Shown here: piece by piece, positions 22,700-33,826 of the stretch
How the letters are laid out: the number at the start of each line of letters is the position of its first letter
Position numbering within the stretch: the stretch's first letter is position 1
From: Blasia pusilla
Lineage: Eukaryota; Marchantiophyta; Marchantiopsida; Blasiales
Direction of reading: 5' to 3'
DNA: 64,000 bases
Assembly: GCA_050084515.1 (NCBI GenBank)
Contig: CM114273.1
Coordinates: 1,178,001-1,242,000 of the forward strand
Position numbers and translations under genes: made by a program
The notes under the pieces: generated by a model
The model's database searches: none
What the model saw: the letters and a program-made list of their open reading frames with translations, nothing else
Told to the model about the DNA's origin: nothing

Positions 22700-23760
22700 A
22701 ATTCTAGTATCAATTAGCTACCACTCTCTATAACTCTTCCATCAACTCCCACATACTCCCTCCTAATTACTGTCTAAATCTCACCTCTTGCGTTGAATGG
22801 TAGCCCTCTATGTAGCTCCCACACAATCCCTCCTAATCACCCTCTAACTCTGAGATCTTGCCTTGTAGCTCCTAAAGAATCCCCCCTAATACTCTCTCAG
22901 CTCTTGTCTTGAATGTTTGCCATGCAGCTTCCACATAAGTCCCCCTAATTACTCTTTAACTATGAGCTCTTGCTTTGTGGCCACCAAAGAATTACCCCCT
23001 AATTACCCTCTAACTCTTGACTCTTAACTCTTGCCTTGTAGCTACCAAGGAATGCCCCCTAATTATTCTCTAACTCTTAGCTCTTGCCTTGTAGCTCCCA
23101 AAGAATTCCCCCTTAATTGCCCTCTAACTGTGAGCCTTTGCTCTGACTGGTTGCCTTGTATATCCCAAGGAATGGCCCCTAATTACTCTCTAACTCTGAG
23201 CTCTTGTCTTGAATGTTTGGCTTGCAGCTCCCAAAGAATCTTCCCCTTATTACTCTTTGAGCTCTTGTCTTGAATGTTGGCACTGTAGCTCCAAAAGAGC
23301 TGAGAGTTAGAGAGTAATTAGGGGGATTTTGTGGGAGCTATATAGAGGGAAAGCATTCAAGACAGCAACTCATAGTGATAGAGTAATTAGGGGGATTTTG
23401 TGGGAGCTACATAGGGGGCAAACATTCAAGAAAACAGCTCGGAGTGATAGAGTATTAGGGGGATTGTGTGGGAGCTATATAGAGGTCTAGCATTCAAGGC
23501 AATAGCTTACAATTATAGGGTAATCAAGAGGGATTGTGTGGGAACTACATACCAAACATTCAAGGCAAGAGGTCAAAATTAGAGAGTGATTAGGAGGGAT
23601 TGTGTGGGAGCTACACTGCAAAGTTAGAGAGTGATTAGGAGGGATTGTGTGGGAGCTACACGGCAAAGTTGGAGAGTGATTAGGAGGGATTCTTTGGGAG
23701 CTACAAGGAAAACATTGAAGGCAAGAGCTCATAGAATTAGAGAGTAATTAGAGGGATTCT
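22700..23760. repeat. Tandem array with a central inversion
   Basis: From about 22700 to 23285 the units read like 'aattaccctctaactctgag' and 'ctcttgccttgtagctccca'. From about 23290 to 23760 the same unit is read as its reverse complement ('gagagttagagagtaattag', 'gattgtgtgggagctaca'). Unit length is roughly 60-75 bp with about seven to eight copies on each side. The whole forms a giant inverted repeat with its axis near 23285. Confidence 0.85.
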
Positions 23761-23764
23761 TCGC

Positions 23765-24440
23765 TTGATGTTCTAGCAGGACTCTCCTCGAATCCCACAG
23801 CTGATGGAGCTTCCTTCCCAATCTACTCCTCAATTCCTGCAGACCCCTTGCGCTTCTAATGCAAATCCGTTTCGTCCTGGAGCTCCTACGTGTGCATGCA
23901 ACCAACCTCCAGAACCGTACGCTTCTCCTCTTTCCAACAAGCTCCTAAACACTGCAAACTTCGAGCGTTTGGTGAGGGAAATCTCACTCCTGCCAGCTTC
24001 ATCACTTCAGAGTACTTGGGTCTCGTGCCAACCCATCATTTGTCCTTGGTCACTACCCGGGACTATACGTAAGCCTTGACCTCTAACCAAGGTCCGGTTA
24101 GCTTCTCGGAGAACCGGTACTTTCCGTACTTCCCGGGAATTCTCAAGGCTTTCTCAGGCCGGGTGTACAAAGGAGACCCATGTCATTTGGCCGGTGATTG
24201 AGAGATGCAAACGGAAAGTTGGAAATGCAACCGGCTAGGCTAACCCCGGTTCTCCATAGACATTGCTCTGAGGTAGATCTGGTTTGTGACGGGCACCCTA
24301 ATCAACTTAGTCACGCTGACGGGCAGTGTAGTAAACAGAGTAGAAGGACTTGTGGTGCATGTGAAAGTGGTTGGAGTCCGAGCTGGCAATCTGTGCGGAG
24401 GAGTGGGGCCCTCCACGGGCTAAATTATGCATGATTTCTA
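23765..24440. other. GC-richer island, possible exon, function unknown
   Basis: This stretch is clearly richer in GC than its surroundings. Two overlapping plus-strand frames are open (23804-24079 and 23890-24072). The second could end at a splice donor (ATAC/GTAAGC at about 24068). I recognise no domain. The island may be a gene fragment or a foreign insertion. Confidence 0.25.
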
Positions 24441-24728
24441 AAATGTGTTAATTAACCCCCTAAATTATTGTATCGAGTCCATAAATTTTGTGTCTTAGGG
24501 GATAATTTTTTTAGAAAGGGATGCTTATTACTTGTTCTTCTACTCTTTTCTTATTAACACTCTCAAAACTTTGACCCCTACATAAACTAACTTCTTATCC
24601 ACACTTTCAATTTAGTACTAATATTCACTTCCCAAAGGATCTCATTTGCATGAAAATGACTTCGCCCGTGTAAATATTTTTTCCTCCCACCCTTACCAAA
24701 TTCTTATTTTTAACATAGAATTTGGAAC

Positions 24729-24818
24729 AGTATTACTATTTGTAATTGTAAACTCTCAAAATAAGTGCAAGTCAAAATGCACTTATTTTGAGAGTTTACA
24801 ATTACAATGCCAATACTT
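24729..24818. repeat. Foldback element with a perfect 30-bp stem
   Basis: TTGTAATTGTAAACTCTCAA and the next ten bases (24740-24769) are followed by an eight-base loop and their exact reverse complement (24778-24807). The pairing continues imperfectly outward through AGTATT...AATACT. The perfect inner stem indicates recent origin or conversion between the arms. Confidence 0.9.
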
Positions 24819-24819
24819 T

Positions 24820-25310
24820 GTGAACTTTGAAGCTATTTACTAGTGCATTGTAACGGATGAGTGCAAATGAAAAACAAAAATGGAAGTAAGAAAGAGATGG
24901 ACAAATGAAACAGATGAGAAAGAATGATTATTCATGTTTTTGAATTGTTCTTAACCCTATCTTTACCTAGGTCTCGGAACCACATAAAAAATTCACTGAA
25001 AAGAAGCCCCTTTCCCTCAGCTAGCCAGCTACGTAAGAAAAATTTAAGTCATAAGAAATTTTAATTTCGTTTCGTGGAAAACAACATAATATGATCAATA
25101 AGATCACATCCAAGAAGAAGAACCGTCTCCCAAAAAATGGTGTACTTCTAATTCCATCACTAATCTCCTTAACAAATAGTCCTCTTTCCATGAATTCAAT
25201 GGGAAGCATGAGAAACAAGGTAATGATTTTATGGCCAAAATAATCCCTTCCATAAGAAAAAATACTTCACATATATATATCTATATATAAAATTCTCTCT
25301 TCCAAGATCT
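24820..25310. other. Spacer before six-cysteine copy 3
   Basis: AT-rich, with a short (TA)n run near 25272. The minus-strand open frame 25021-25218 has no motif. I see no gene. Confidence 0.4.
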
Positions 25311-25367
25311 ACCCCTTAGTAGGAAATTCCCTTCTATGCACACATATGTCTTTCACCTCCACATACT

Positions 25368-25512
25368 CAGTCTGGGCTGTAAAGATACGTGTCAAAGGAT
25401 ATGCCGTGAAGGGGTAGTGCCCAAAGAGCGTGTACAGGCGCTCCTCCATATACCTTTGAAACTCAATCTGGCCCCCAAAGATACGTGTCAAAGGATATCC
25501 CGTGAAAGGGTA
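25368..25512. repeat. Direct duplication of about 55 bp (92-bp period) in the 3' flank of copy 3
   Basis: The phrase 'agatacgtgtcaaaggatat' followed by 'ccgtgaa.ggggtag' occurs near 25380-25418 and near 25472-25512. It lies immediately 3' of the stop of the gene at 25523-25885, probably in its 3' UTR. Confidence 0.85.
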
Positions 25513-25522
25513 GAGAGCAGGC

Positions 25523-25885
25523 TCAGCATTCCGCCGCGTCCTTCCCAAACCAAGCCACGTGGATGCCGGAGCCGGTGCTTTTCAGGCAGACGGCGGAGTC
25601 AGTCGGGATCGCGGAGAAGTCGGTATCAAACGTTTCGCAGTTGGCGTCCCGGTAAGTTACGACTTGATAGCACGGTACGTCGGAAGTCTCCCCCGTGAAC
25701 TTGACGGACAGGATCGGGGGATCGAACGTCGCACAGGCGCCGGGAGGTATGCCGATGACGGGCCTCTCCACCGACGCCAAGCAGTCGTCGCTCTTGTACA
25801 CCGATATCTTCACAGCCCCGACCGGTCGATGCACGTTCACACTCACCAGTAACCTCAAGAGGAGGAATGGCACCAGAAAGACCAT
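25523..25885 (-). CDS. Secreted six-cysteine small protein, copy 3 (120 aa)
   Basis: Function unknown. An intronless third member of the family. The signal peptide (residues 1-24, starting MVFLVPFLLLRLLVS) is followed by a mature chain starting VKISVY. Mature cysteines lie at 11, 27, 48, 59, 76 and 96 (C-x15-C-x20-C-x10-C-x16-C-x19-C), and the protein ends on the last Cys. The motifs CYQVVTYRDANC, PTD and AWFGK are kept. It is GC-richer than its surroundings and more diverged from copies 1 and 2 than they are from each other. A TATA-like stretch lies about 45-55 bases upstream. Beyond that, a 1.5-kb array of degenerate copies of this gene's own start region occupies the 5' side. Confidence 0.87.
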   Translation of the reverse strand: MVFLVPFLLLRLLVSVNVHRPVGAVKISVYKSDDCLASVERPVIGIPPGACATFDPPILSVKFTGETSDVPCYQVVTYRDANCETFDTDFSAIPTDSAVCLKSTGSGIHVAWFGKDAAEC

Positions 25886-25927
25886 CTTCCCTATAGCAAT
25901 TGCAGATTAATGAGGGTCTTTCTAAAT

Positions 25928-25938
25928 AATATATATAA
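25928..25938 (-). promoter_or_regulatory. TATA-like element of six-cysteine copy 3
   Basis: On the minus strand ATTATATATATTATTT lies about 45-55 bases before the ATG at 25885. A start about 30 bases downstream would leave a very short 5' UTR, so its use is uncertain. Confidence 0.45.
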
Positions 25939-25989
25939 TTTTCTCCACTTAATAAGACTCTTAAGAATCCTATTCTTTTAACAAACTTT

Positions 25990-27510
25990 CTTTTTTTCTA
26001 GAGCCCCTGAAACCAGTAGCAACCTCAAGATCAGGAATAGCACCAGAAAGACCATATTACCTATAGGGATTGGAGATTGATGATAAGCAAGCTCAAGATG
26101 AGGAATGGCACCAGAATGACCATCTTGTCTATGGGGATTGGAGATTGATGATGAGCAAGCTCAAGATGAGGAATGGCACCAGAAAGACCCTCGTATCTAT
26201 AGGGTTGGTGATTGATGATGAGCAAGCTCAAGATGAGGATTGGCACCAGAAAGACCATCTGACCTATAGCAACTGCAGATTGATGAGCGTCTTTCTGATG
26301 TTTTTCTAGAGCAGTGTCTTCTTCACAGCCTCTGCAATCAGTGGAAACCTCAAGATTAGGAATGGCGCCAGAAAGACCATCTTACCCATAGGAAGTGGTG
26401 ATTGATGAGCGTCTTCTGGTGTTTTTGTAGAGCAGTATCTTCTTCACAAGCTCAAGATGAGAAACGGCACCAGAAAGACCATCTTATCTAAAGGGATTGG
26501 AGATCGACAATGAGCAAGCTCAAGAGGAGTAGCAGTAGAATGACCATCTGACCCACAGCAACTGCAGATTGATGAGCCTCTTTCTGACGTCTTTCTAGAG
26601 CACTATCTTCTTCACAGCCTCTGCAATCAGTAGCAGCCTCAAGATGTGAGCAATGGCACCAGAAAGACCATCGTACAAAAAGTAACCAAATGGATTGGAG
26701 ACTGATGAGCGTCTTTCTGATGGTGCTCTAGAGCAGTGTCTCCACAGCCCCTGCAATCAGTAGCAAGCTCAAGAGCTGTAATGGCAGCAGAAAGAACATC
26801 TTACGAAAACAAACCATAGAGATTTGAGATTGATAATGAGCAACCTCAAGAGTTGGAATGGCAGCAGAAAGACTCTGTTACGAAAAGTACCCATAGAGAT
26901 TCGAGATTGATAAGTGTCTTTGTTATGATTTTTCTAGAGCAGAATCTTCTTCACAGCCCTTGCAATCGACAGCACAGCAAGCTCAAGATGAGAAATGGCA
27001 CCAGAAAGCCCATCATACCCATAGGAATTGCATATTGATGAGCGTCTTTCTGATGATTTTCTAGAGCAGCATCTTCTTCACAGCCCCTGCAATCGGTAGC
27101 GTTTCAAGCTCAAGACGAGGTGGAATGGCAGCAGAAACACCATCTTCCGAAACTACCCATATGGATTGGAGATTGAGAATGAACAAGCTCAAGAGGTGGA
27201 ATGGCAGCATAATCATCCTCTTACGAAACTACCCATAGGGATTCGAGATTGATAATGAGCAACCTCAAAATGAGGAATGGCACCAGAAGCACTATCTGAC
27301 GAAACTACCCATAGGGATTGGGGATTGCTAATGAGCAACCTCAAAATGACGAATGGCACCATAAACACCATCTTACTAAACTACTCATAGGGATTGGAGA
27401 TTGACAATGAGGAATGGCACCTAAAAACCATCTTACCATAGGGGTTAGAGATTGATATTGAGCAAGCTCAAAATGAGGAATGGCAGTAGAAAGACCATCT
27501 TACAAAATTC
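25990..27510 (-). repeat. Array of 17 degenerate copies of the copy 3 leader and signal-peptide start
   Basis: On the minus strand each unit contains a variant of AAGATGGTCTTTCTGGTGCC, the start of the adjacent gene (its MVFLVP codons). Units recur near 26034, 26100, 26168, 26236, 26358, 26459, 26527, 26651, 26776, 26855, 26991, 27119, 27197, 27276, 27347, 27411 and 27477. Short units are about 66-70 bp. Long units are about 120-130 bp and also carry sequence matching the gene beyond the signal peptide (GGGGCTGTGAAG, the codons for GAVK) plus a 5' leader (AGAAAGACGCTCATCAATC). About twelve units keep the ATG. Frames stop soon after the signal-peptide-like stretch, so these are not whole genes. 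Confidence 0.9.
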
Positions 27511-27519
27511 ACCCAATGC

Positions 27520-30500
27520 ATAGCGATTGGATTGCTGGCTTTGCTCTTGCCTTTGAGCAAATGCAAGCTATTTCCAATCTCACAACCCCCACATGGATTC
27601 TCTCCACACCTTACTCTATAGGATTTTCTACAAAGACGCTTTGAATCTTATTTTAAGAAGGGTTCTCATCCAAATGCACAAATCTTTATCTTACTTGGAA
27701 GTAGAATTTTTCTTTGCCTTCTCCCACTAACTCGCTACTATTTCAACGTGGTGCATGAAATAGTAGTGAATCTCTTGTGGAATGTGATGGAGTTTCCTAT
27801 ATGGGAGAGAGTGATGGGTTCACAAGTCAAACACTAAACTTTGCAATGGACAATATCTCCATGTACTTTGATTTCACCTTACAGGTTAGGGCTATGGTCT
27901 TAGCAAAGAGTTAGGTTGAAATATTAGTAGTCTATAGAACTTATGGAAGTTGAGATGAAAACTTAGAACCCCTCCCAAGAAAAACTAGGGCACCAAAATG
28001 CTTGTGGATGTTTTCATTGGCTTGTGATTTGTGCTCCCAAAATATTCACATTTTCATTTTCATGAATACATAAAATTGACATTGAGAAGTCAATAGAAGA
28101 ATGAATATTGGAAAGTCCCAAAAATATAGAAAATTAATGTTGCAATAGGAGGGGTAAGAGAATGGAATATTTGAATTCTTCAAAAAATAAGGATTTTCCC
28201 TCAAATAAAAGATTATGAATATTCCATTGAACATGGAAAATTAGGTTCTTCACATATTTTAACTTAATATTGTGAAGAAGATACATGTACCTAGTCTTAA
28301 GTATTCAATACATCCTATTTTTTATAGTTCTTGGAGAAAAAATCATTTTTTTCATAGCCTATTTGAAATTTACCATAACAAATTCATAAATAATATAAGC
28401 AAAAGTCCACTCCCTTGAGAACCTTACCTTTAGCCTCGTCTACCTTTAGAACACCTTCGTGGAAGACTACCAAACACACAATATGTACTTGTTGAACAAT
28501 AAGAGCTTTTCGATTTCAAAATAATGACACTCATTGGGAATCTCAAAACCATCATAGAATGAGACAATAATTTATGAAAAAATAAGAATGGAATTTCATG
28601 AAACATTTCAAATCCAAAAGAAATATCATGTTGGTGTAAGAGAAACACTTAGGCTAGCTCACATTAAAGACCATATGTATGGAGAGTTTTGGACCATCCC
28701 AACTCTATGGACTATATACTTAAGTGTTCCAGCCCAAGTGCTTCCTTAGACCTTAACCAACCATGGGAATAATTCTATTTCTTTTGGTTTTCAAACATTG
28801 GATACATTTCCATTCTTATAGCATACTCAACTCTTAGACCTCTATCCTATTTCCACCCACTCAAGTTATGATCTTTGGATGAAATTTTCATATTTTGAAG
28901 CTCTTAGAAATTCCAACTCATTTCATTTTTAGAGTGAGGGAGGAGGTGGCTAACTCCATGTCATGGTACCATTGATTGTGGTAGTGGTTGTGCACTTTGG
29001 AAAGTGCACAACCACTACCACTAGAGTGCATCCAAGAAAGAGATGACAAGTATTAATCCTCTTGAATTGAAGAGATGTCTTCCACTCATATATATGAAGA
29101 GGCTTGTGAGCTTGTCCATAGGAAGGGGAAGATACAATTCCAACTAGGAGCTATCTAAACATTTCCATCCTTGGAGTATGGGAGGATACACTTCATAGAG
29201 ATTTCCAAATTGAGGTATCATAAGTACTTTATAAAGCTTAGTGAACACTTTGTAAAGGTCCCTTTGGTTCATCCAAGAAATTATTGACACTCTCTCTAGA
29301 GAGGTGCTTTTCCAAGAAATTCTTGGCATTACTCTTCTAGTGTGTATGTTTGAGTTCTTTGAGCTTCAACACATTCTCAAGAATGCTATGAACCTCTTTT
29401 AAGATCTAGCTTCAGGTTTTGAGCTAGGAACAATGGGGTGGAGTTTTTTTCATATTTCACTTTAAGAGTCATAAACCCTAAGCACACACACTGGAGCCAC
29501 GTCCCCTTTAATAGGGAATACCATCTTACGGCTAATTATCTTCAATATCAGGATAGCTTAGAAAGGAAAGGGCCTATAAAATCATTTCTTCTAAATCTTG
29601 AGCTTATGATTTTAGTTCCCATCTCTCATCTAGTAGTAGACTTAAACCACATAAGGAGAAAATTTGACTTAATCTCAACACTCTATTCACCAATAGGTTG
29701 TTATGGACTAATTTCTTTTTACCATACTTATTAGCTCATTGAGGTATAGTAGCTCATTCATTATTCATATTATTGTTACTTGGATTGCACATATGACTCC
29801 TTTATGATAAACTTAGTGTGCATAACCACAACTTCATCGCCCAATTTTGACTAGTGGGGTACAAGAGAACCCTAAGAACATAAAGAAATTAAGTCAAATT
29901 AAATTAGAAATGTAGTTTTGGAACATATATAGCACTTTGTACTTAAGGAAAAATTATAGTAAAAAATTACTATCTTCAAAAATATCTTTATATCCGGCTA
30001 GATGGAGAATGAACACTTCCCATTTAAGGAGGAAGAAAGTATATTATCAATTGCAAATAGGAGAGAGTACTCATATTTATTTATTCACTTTACAAAATGG
30101 AGCATCTCCTCAAAATTATCAAAGGAATAGAAACCTTTGATTAGTGGAACTTAGAGGACTTAGAGGACTACATGGATGGTTGGAGTTTTTGGTCACTTTT
30201 AGTTCTAAAATATCCCACCCCATAAGATTCCTTTTCATGTTTTGATTTCTTCCCAACCCATGACTATGAGCAAAACATGCACTCTATGTTCAATTTTCTA
30301 CCAAGACTCCTATAGCCACATTTTGTCCCTTAATTCCACCCAGGATAACCTCTAATAATGATGTTATTTAGAAGGAATTTGAAGATGAGATCCACCATGA
30401 TACCAATAGGAAAGTTGAGAAAACAGGAATGCAATAAGAAATCTCAAAGTCAACCGATTTTGGGAGATGTGAACTTTTCTATCCACATGTAGAGCTATTG

Positions 30501-30750
30501 AGAGTAAGCCTAGAGAAAAGCCTCATATAATATTCATTGAGAGATAAACCCATATAAAAATATGGATGGAGCTTTGGCATCTGCGTTTGGATGTCTACCA
30601 AAATATTACTGTAGAGGATCTACAATCCCAATTCATTGACTATGGAAGAATTGAGCACCCACTTTGGTCACTTCCACTCTAACCCACTAGGAGTACTATC
30701 CACAATACATTGTTTAGACCTCTGGTCAAACTTGTCTTGGAGATTGATAT
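27520..30750. other. AT-rich spacer, no supported gene
   Basis: Unique, AT-rich sequence with short open frames only (e.g. 29438-29734 plus, 29937-30140 plus). None has a motif. It contains one striking near-palindrome at 28978-29021, listed separately. Confidence 0.4.
28978..29021. repeat. Near-palindrome, 21-bp perfect arms, 2-base centre
   Basis: GTGGTAGTGGTTGTGCACTT plus one base (28978-28998) is followed by GG and then the exact reverse complement (29001-29021). Such a tight snapback suggests a template-switch origin. Confidence 0.9.
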
Positions 30751-30759
30751 GGGTGGAAT

Positions 30760-31560
30760 GGCCAACTCACATGAAGAAGGTGAGCTGATTTGAAGTATTC
30801 TCCAGTAGGTCATGCATGAATGCCTCCATGATCTCTCATTGAAGATGCGTGCAATAATTAGAGTAGCTCATCATTAGCTAAGCTCACACTAACCCACCTC
30901 TCTAGAAATCGAGCACAATCTGAAATTCACTTGTTTAGAAGTCTGGTTAGGATTGCACATGAAGAAGGTGAACTGATTCGAGAAGCTGATGCATGAGTGC
31001 CTTCCAGAATTATATCATGACCTCCTCAGCTTTGTGCTTGAAGATGGGTCCAATGGATTACCTTTTCATGATTTCTGTTTGCCAGGATATTTTGACCTTC
31101 TCATGCTTTCTGCTTGAAGATTGGTGCAATGGATTACCTTTTCATGCTTTCTGTTTGCCATAATATGATGACCTCCTCATGCTTTCTGGTTAAAGATGGG
31201 TGGAATGGATTACCTTCTCATGATTTCTGTTTGCCATAATATGATGACCTCCTCATGTTTTCTGATTGAAGATGGGTGCAATGGACTACCTCATAATTTC
31301 TGTTTGCCAGAATATCCTGACCTCCTCATAATTTCTGTTTGCCAGAATATCCTGACCTCCTCATGATTTCTGTTTGCCAGAATATTATGACCTCCTCATG
31401 CTTTCTGCTTGAAGATTGGTGCAAAGGACTACCTCCTCATGATTTTCTCATTATTCAGGAATACTTTTCTTAATTTCTGTTTGAAGATTGGTGAAAATGA
31501 CTCCCTCATTATTTCTTCATGATTGATGATTTGTGACCTGAGATTTGAGCAAGAATGTCT
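30760..31560. repeat. Degenerate tandem repeat of about 45-100 bp
   Basis: The phrase 'cctcctcatgatttctgttt' with 'gccagaatat.ctga' and 'gcttgaagatgggtgcaatg' recurs about eight to ten times between roughly 31010 and 31500, with looser copies on both sides. No coding content. Confidence 0.8.
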
Positions 31561-32269
31561 TCAAGAGTTTTTTGGATCGATTGCATACACCCCATACCAA
31601 TGCAGCTGCATACAAATTCGAATATCTCAATTATGACTACCTCATGATTTGGGATTGAAGATTGGAGCAATCCGATTAGAGTACCTCATTATTATTATTC
31701 TTACATAGATTCATCCACTTCTTTGGAACTAGATTACAATCCGAAATAAAGTGCTTAGAAACATGGTTAGGCTCGTCTTCAAGATTGTTTTGGATTGAGT
31801 CCACACTCCCCATACCAATGCACATGATGAAGAAGGTGAGCAGATTTCGAATAGCTCATCTACTAGAAGGTTCGAGTAGAAGAGGATTAAAACAAAATAT
31901 GTTCACTTGAAGAGAGAGTACTGGAAACATCCTAATTCTGGATTTGAGGTAGTCCTGATCTAACACATCGTTTTTATCTCTACTTCTTTGATGAATGGTC
32001 ACATGAATACTTTCACTCACTTGGGCAAGGCAAGCCAACCTCCAACTGACTAGTAATAAGATCATATGGCTGATTTTCTTGACTCTAGCAAAGCCAGATT
32101 CCACTACTTTTCTATGATTCCAGAAGTACTACTCTTCAATTTTAGCACATGGTCATGATCTAAGTGAGTTCGAAATAGGAGAAGCTTAAGAGAGTTTCCA
32201 TTTTTGAAACGTTTTGTGCAGTTAATGATTCTTGAAAGTGACTTCTCTTAATCTGAAATCGTAAGAAGA

Positions 32270-33510
32270 GTATTCGACTCTTTGAAGTCTTAGAAAGATG
32301 CGCTTGGGTATTCGACTATTTGAAGACTTAGATGGACGAGTTTGAGTATATACTCCTCTACAGGAAAAGAAAAAGAATCGGTAGAAGTGCCTCGTTGATT
32401 AGATGGACCACCCAAAGTAGTCCCGAGATGAGTTTGGCTGAAATGGGCATGTGTATTCGACTCTTTGAAGTGCTAGATGAACCCATTTGAGTATTCGAAT
32501 CTTTGTAGTCTTAGATTTATGTTATTTAGTATATACTTCTCTACAAGAAAATGACTAGAAATGGAAGATGCATTTGAGAATGGTTGAGAAGGTCAAAACG
32601 GTTGAATTCTCAAAACTCATTTGAAAATGACTAGAAATGGAAGATGCAAAGAGTTGAGTTTTGAGAATTCAACCGTTTGAAGTGTAAGATTGATGCGCAT
32701 GAGTATTCGACTCTTTGAAGTGTTAAATCGATCCGATTGAGTATATACTACTCTACAAGAAAATGAAAAAAGAATTAGTAAAAGTGCATGTTCGCTTCGA
32801 TCGATGCCCCAAAGTAGCCCAGAGCTGACATGGGCTCACATCCGCATATGTATTCTCTCTTTGAAGTGTTAGATGGATGCTATTGAGTGTATAGTCCTCT
32901 ACAAGAAAATAAAAAGAATTAGGAAAAGTGCATCTGCGTTTCGATCGACCCGAAGTAGCCCAGAGTTGAGTTGAGCTCCCATGCGCATGATTATTCGACT
33001 CTTTGAGTATATGCATTCCTCTACCAGAGAAAAGAAAGAAAGGAATTAGAAGAAGTTCATGTTCGCTTCGATCGTCGATCGACGACCCAAAGTAGTCCAG
33101 AGTTGAGTATTCGACTCTTTGAAGTATTAGATGGATTGAGTATATACTCTAAAGAATAAATAAATAAATTAGTAGAAGTGCATCTTCGCTTCGATCGACG
33201 ACCCAAAGTAGCCCAGAATGGAGTCGGGCTCCCATTCGCTTGAGTATTCGACTCTTTGAAGTATTAGATGGATGGATTGAGTATATATTCCTCGAGAAAA
33301 TAAATAAATAAATTAGTAGAAGTGCATCTTCGCTTCGATCGATGACCCAAAGTAGCCCCAGAGTTGAGTTGGGCTACCATGCGCTCGAGTATTCGACTCT
33401 TTGAAGTGTTTTGAAGTAAATAATCCTCTACAAGAGTATAAAAAGAATTATTAGAAGTGCACCTCCACTTCGATCGACGACCCGAAGTAGCCCAGAGGTG
33501 AGTTCTGCCT
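32270..33510 (+). repeat. Tandem repeat of about 130-140 bp, 5' of six-cysteine copy 4
   Basis: The phrase 'gacccaaagtagcccagag' recurs near 32411, 32809, 32948, 33078, 33203, 33347 and 33480. Each unit also has 'gagtattcgactctttgaag' and 'gagtatatactcctctacaa'. The last copy ends about 320 bases before the ATG of the fourth six-cysteine gene, so the array occupies that gene's distal promoter. Confidence 0.9.
32596..32678. repeat. 24-bp perfect inverted repeat inside the array
   Basis: AAACGGTTGAATTCTCAAAA plus four bases (32596-32619) pairs exactly with 32655-32678. A 20-bp direct repeat, 'gactagaaatggaagatgca', also occurs on both sides of the first arm. This points to an inverted duplication within the tandem array. 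Confidence 0.85.
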
Positions 33511-33826
33511 TTGGCTCGAAGATTTCTTTCCAGTTCGACCTCCACCAGATCGTTTGAGCACGAATCTAATCACGTCGATGATGATCACAATCGACATAGA
33601 ATCCCTTCGATACTCTGTCGCGAGCATATGCTCTGGAGTTATTCTAATCTAAAAAATACTCTTCCCAGCGCGAGGAAAGCTTCGGCTCTCGATCTCTTTG
33701 TACATCGCGAGTGAGGAGGTGCAATCGAGAGCTTTCGACTACATCTGTCTGCCTTTGGATATCGATTCCACACACATCGGAGCTTTCGAAGGAGTTGTTC
33801 GATCTGCAGCCACCCAGCAACGAGCT

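Noticed and set aside
26061-26258. Possible additional secreted mini-proteins starting MVFLVPILILSLLI
   Set aside because: They are units of the signal-peptide array. The frames end before any cysteine pattern, so they are not family genes, although the array itself is reported as a finding.
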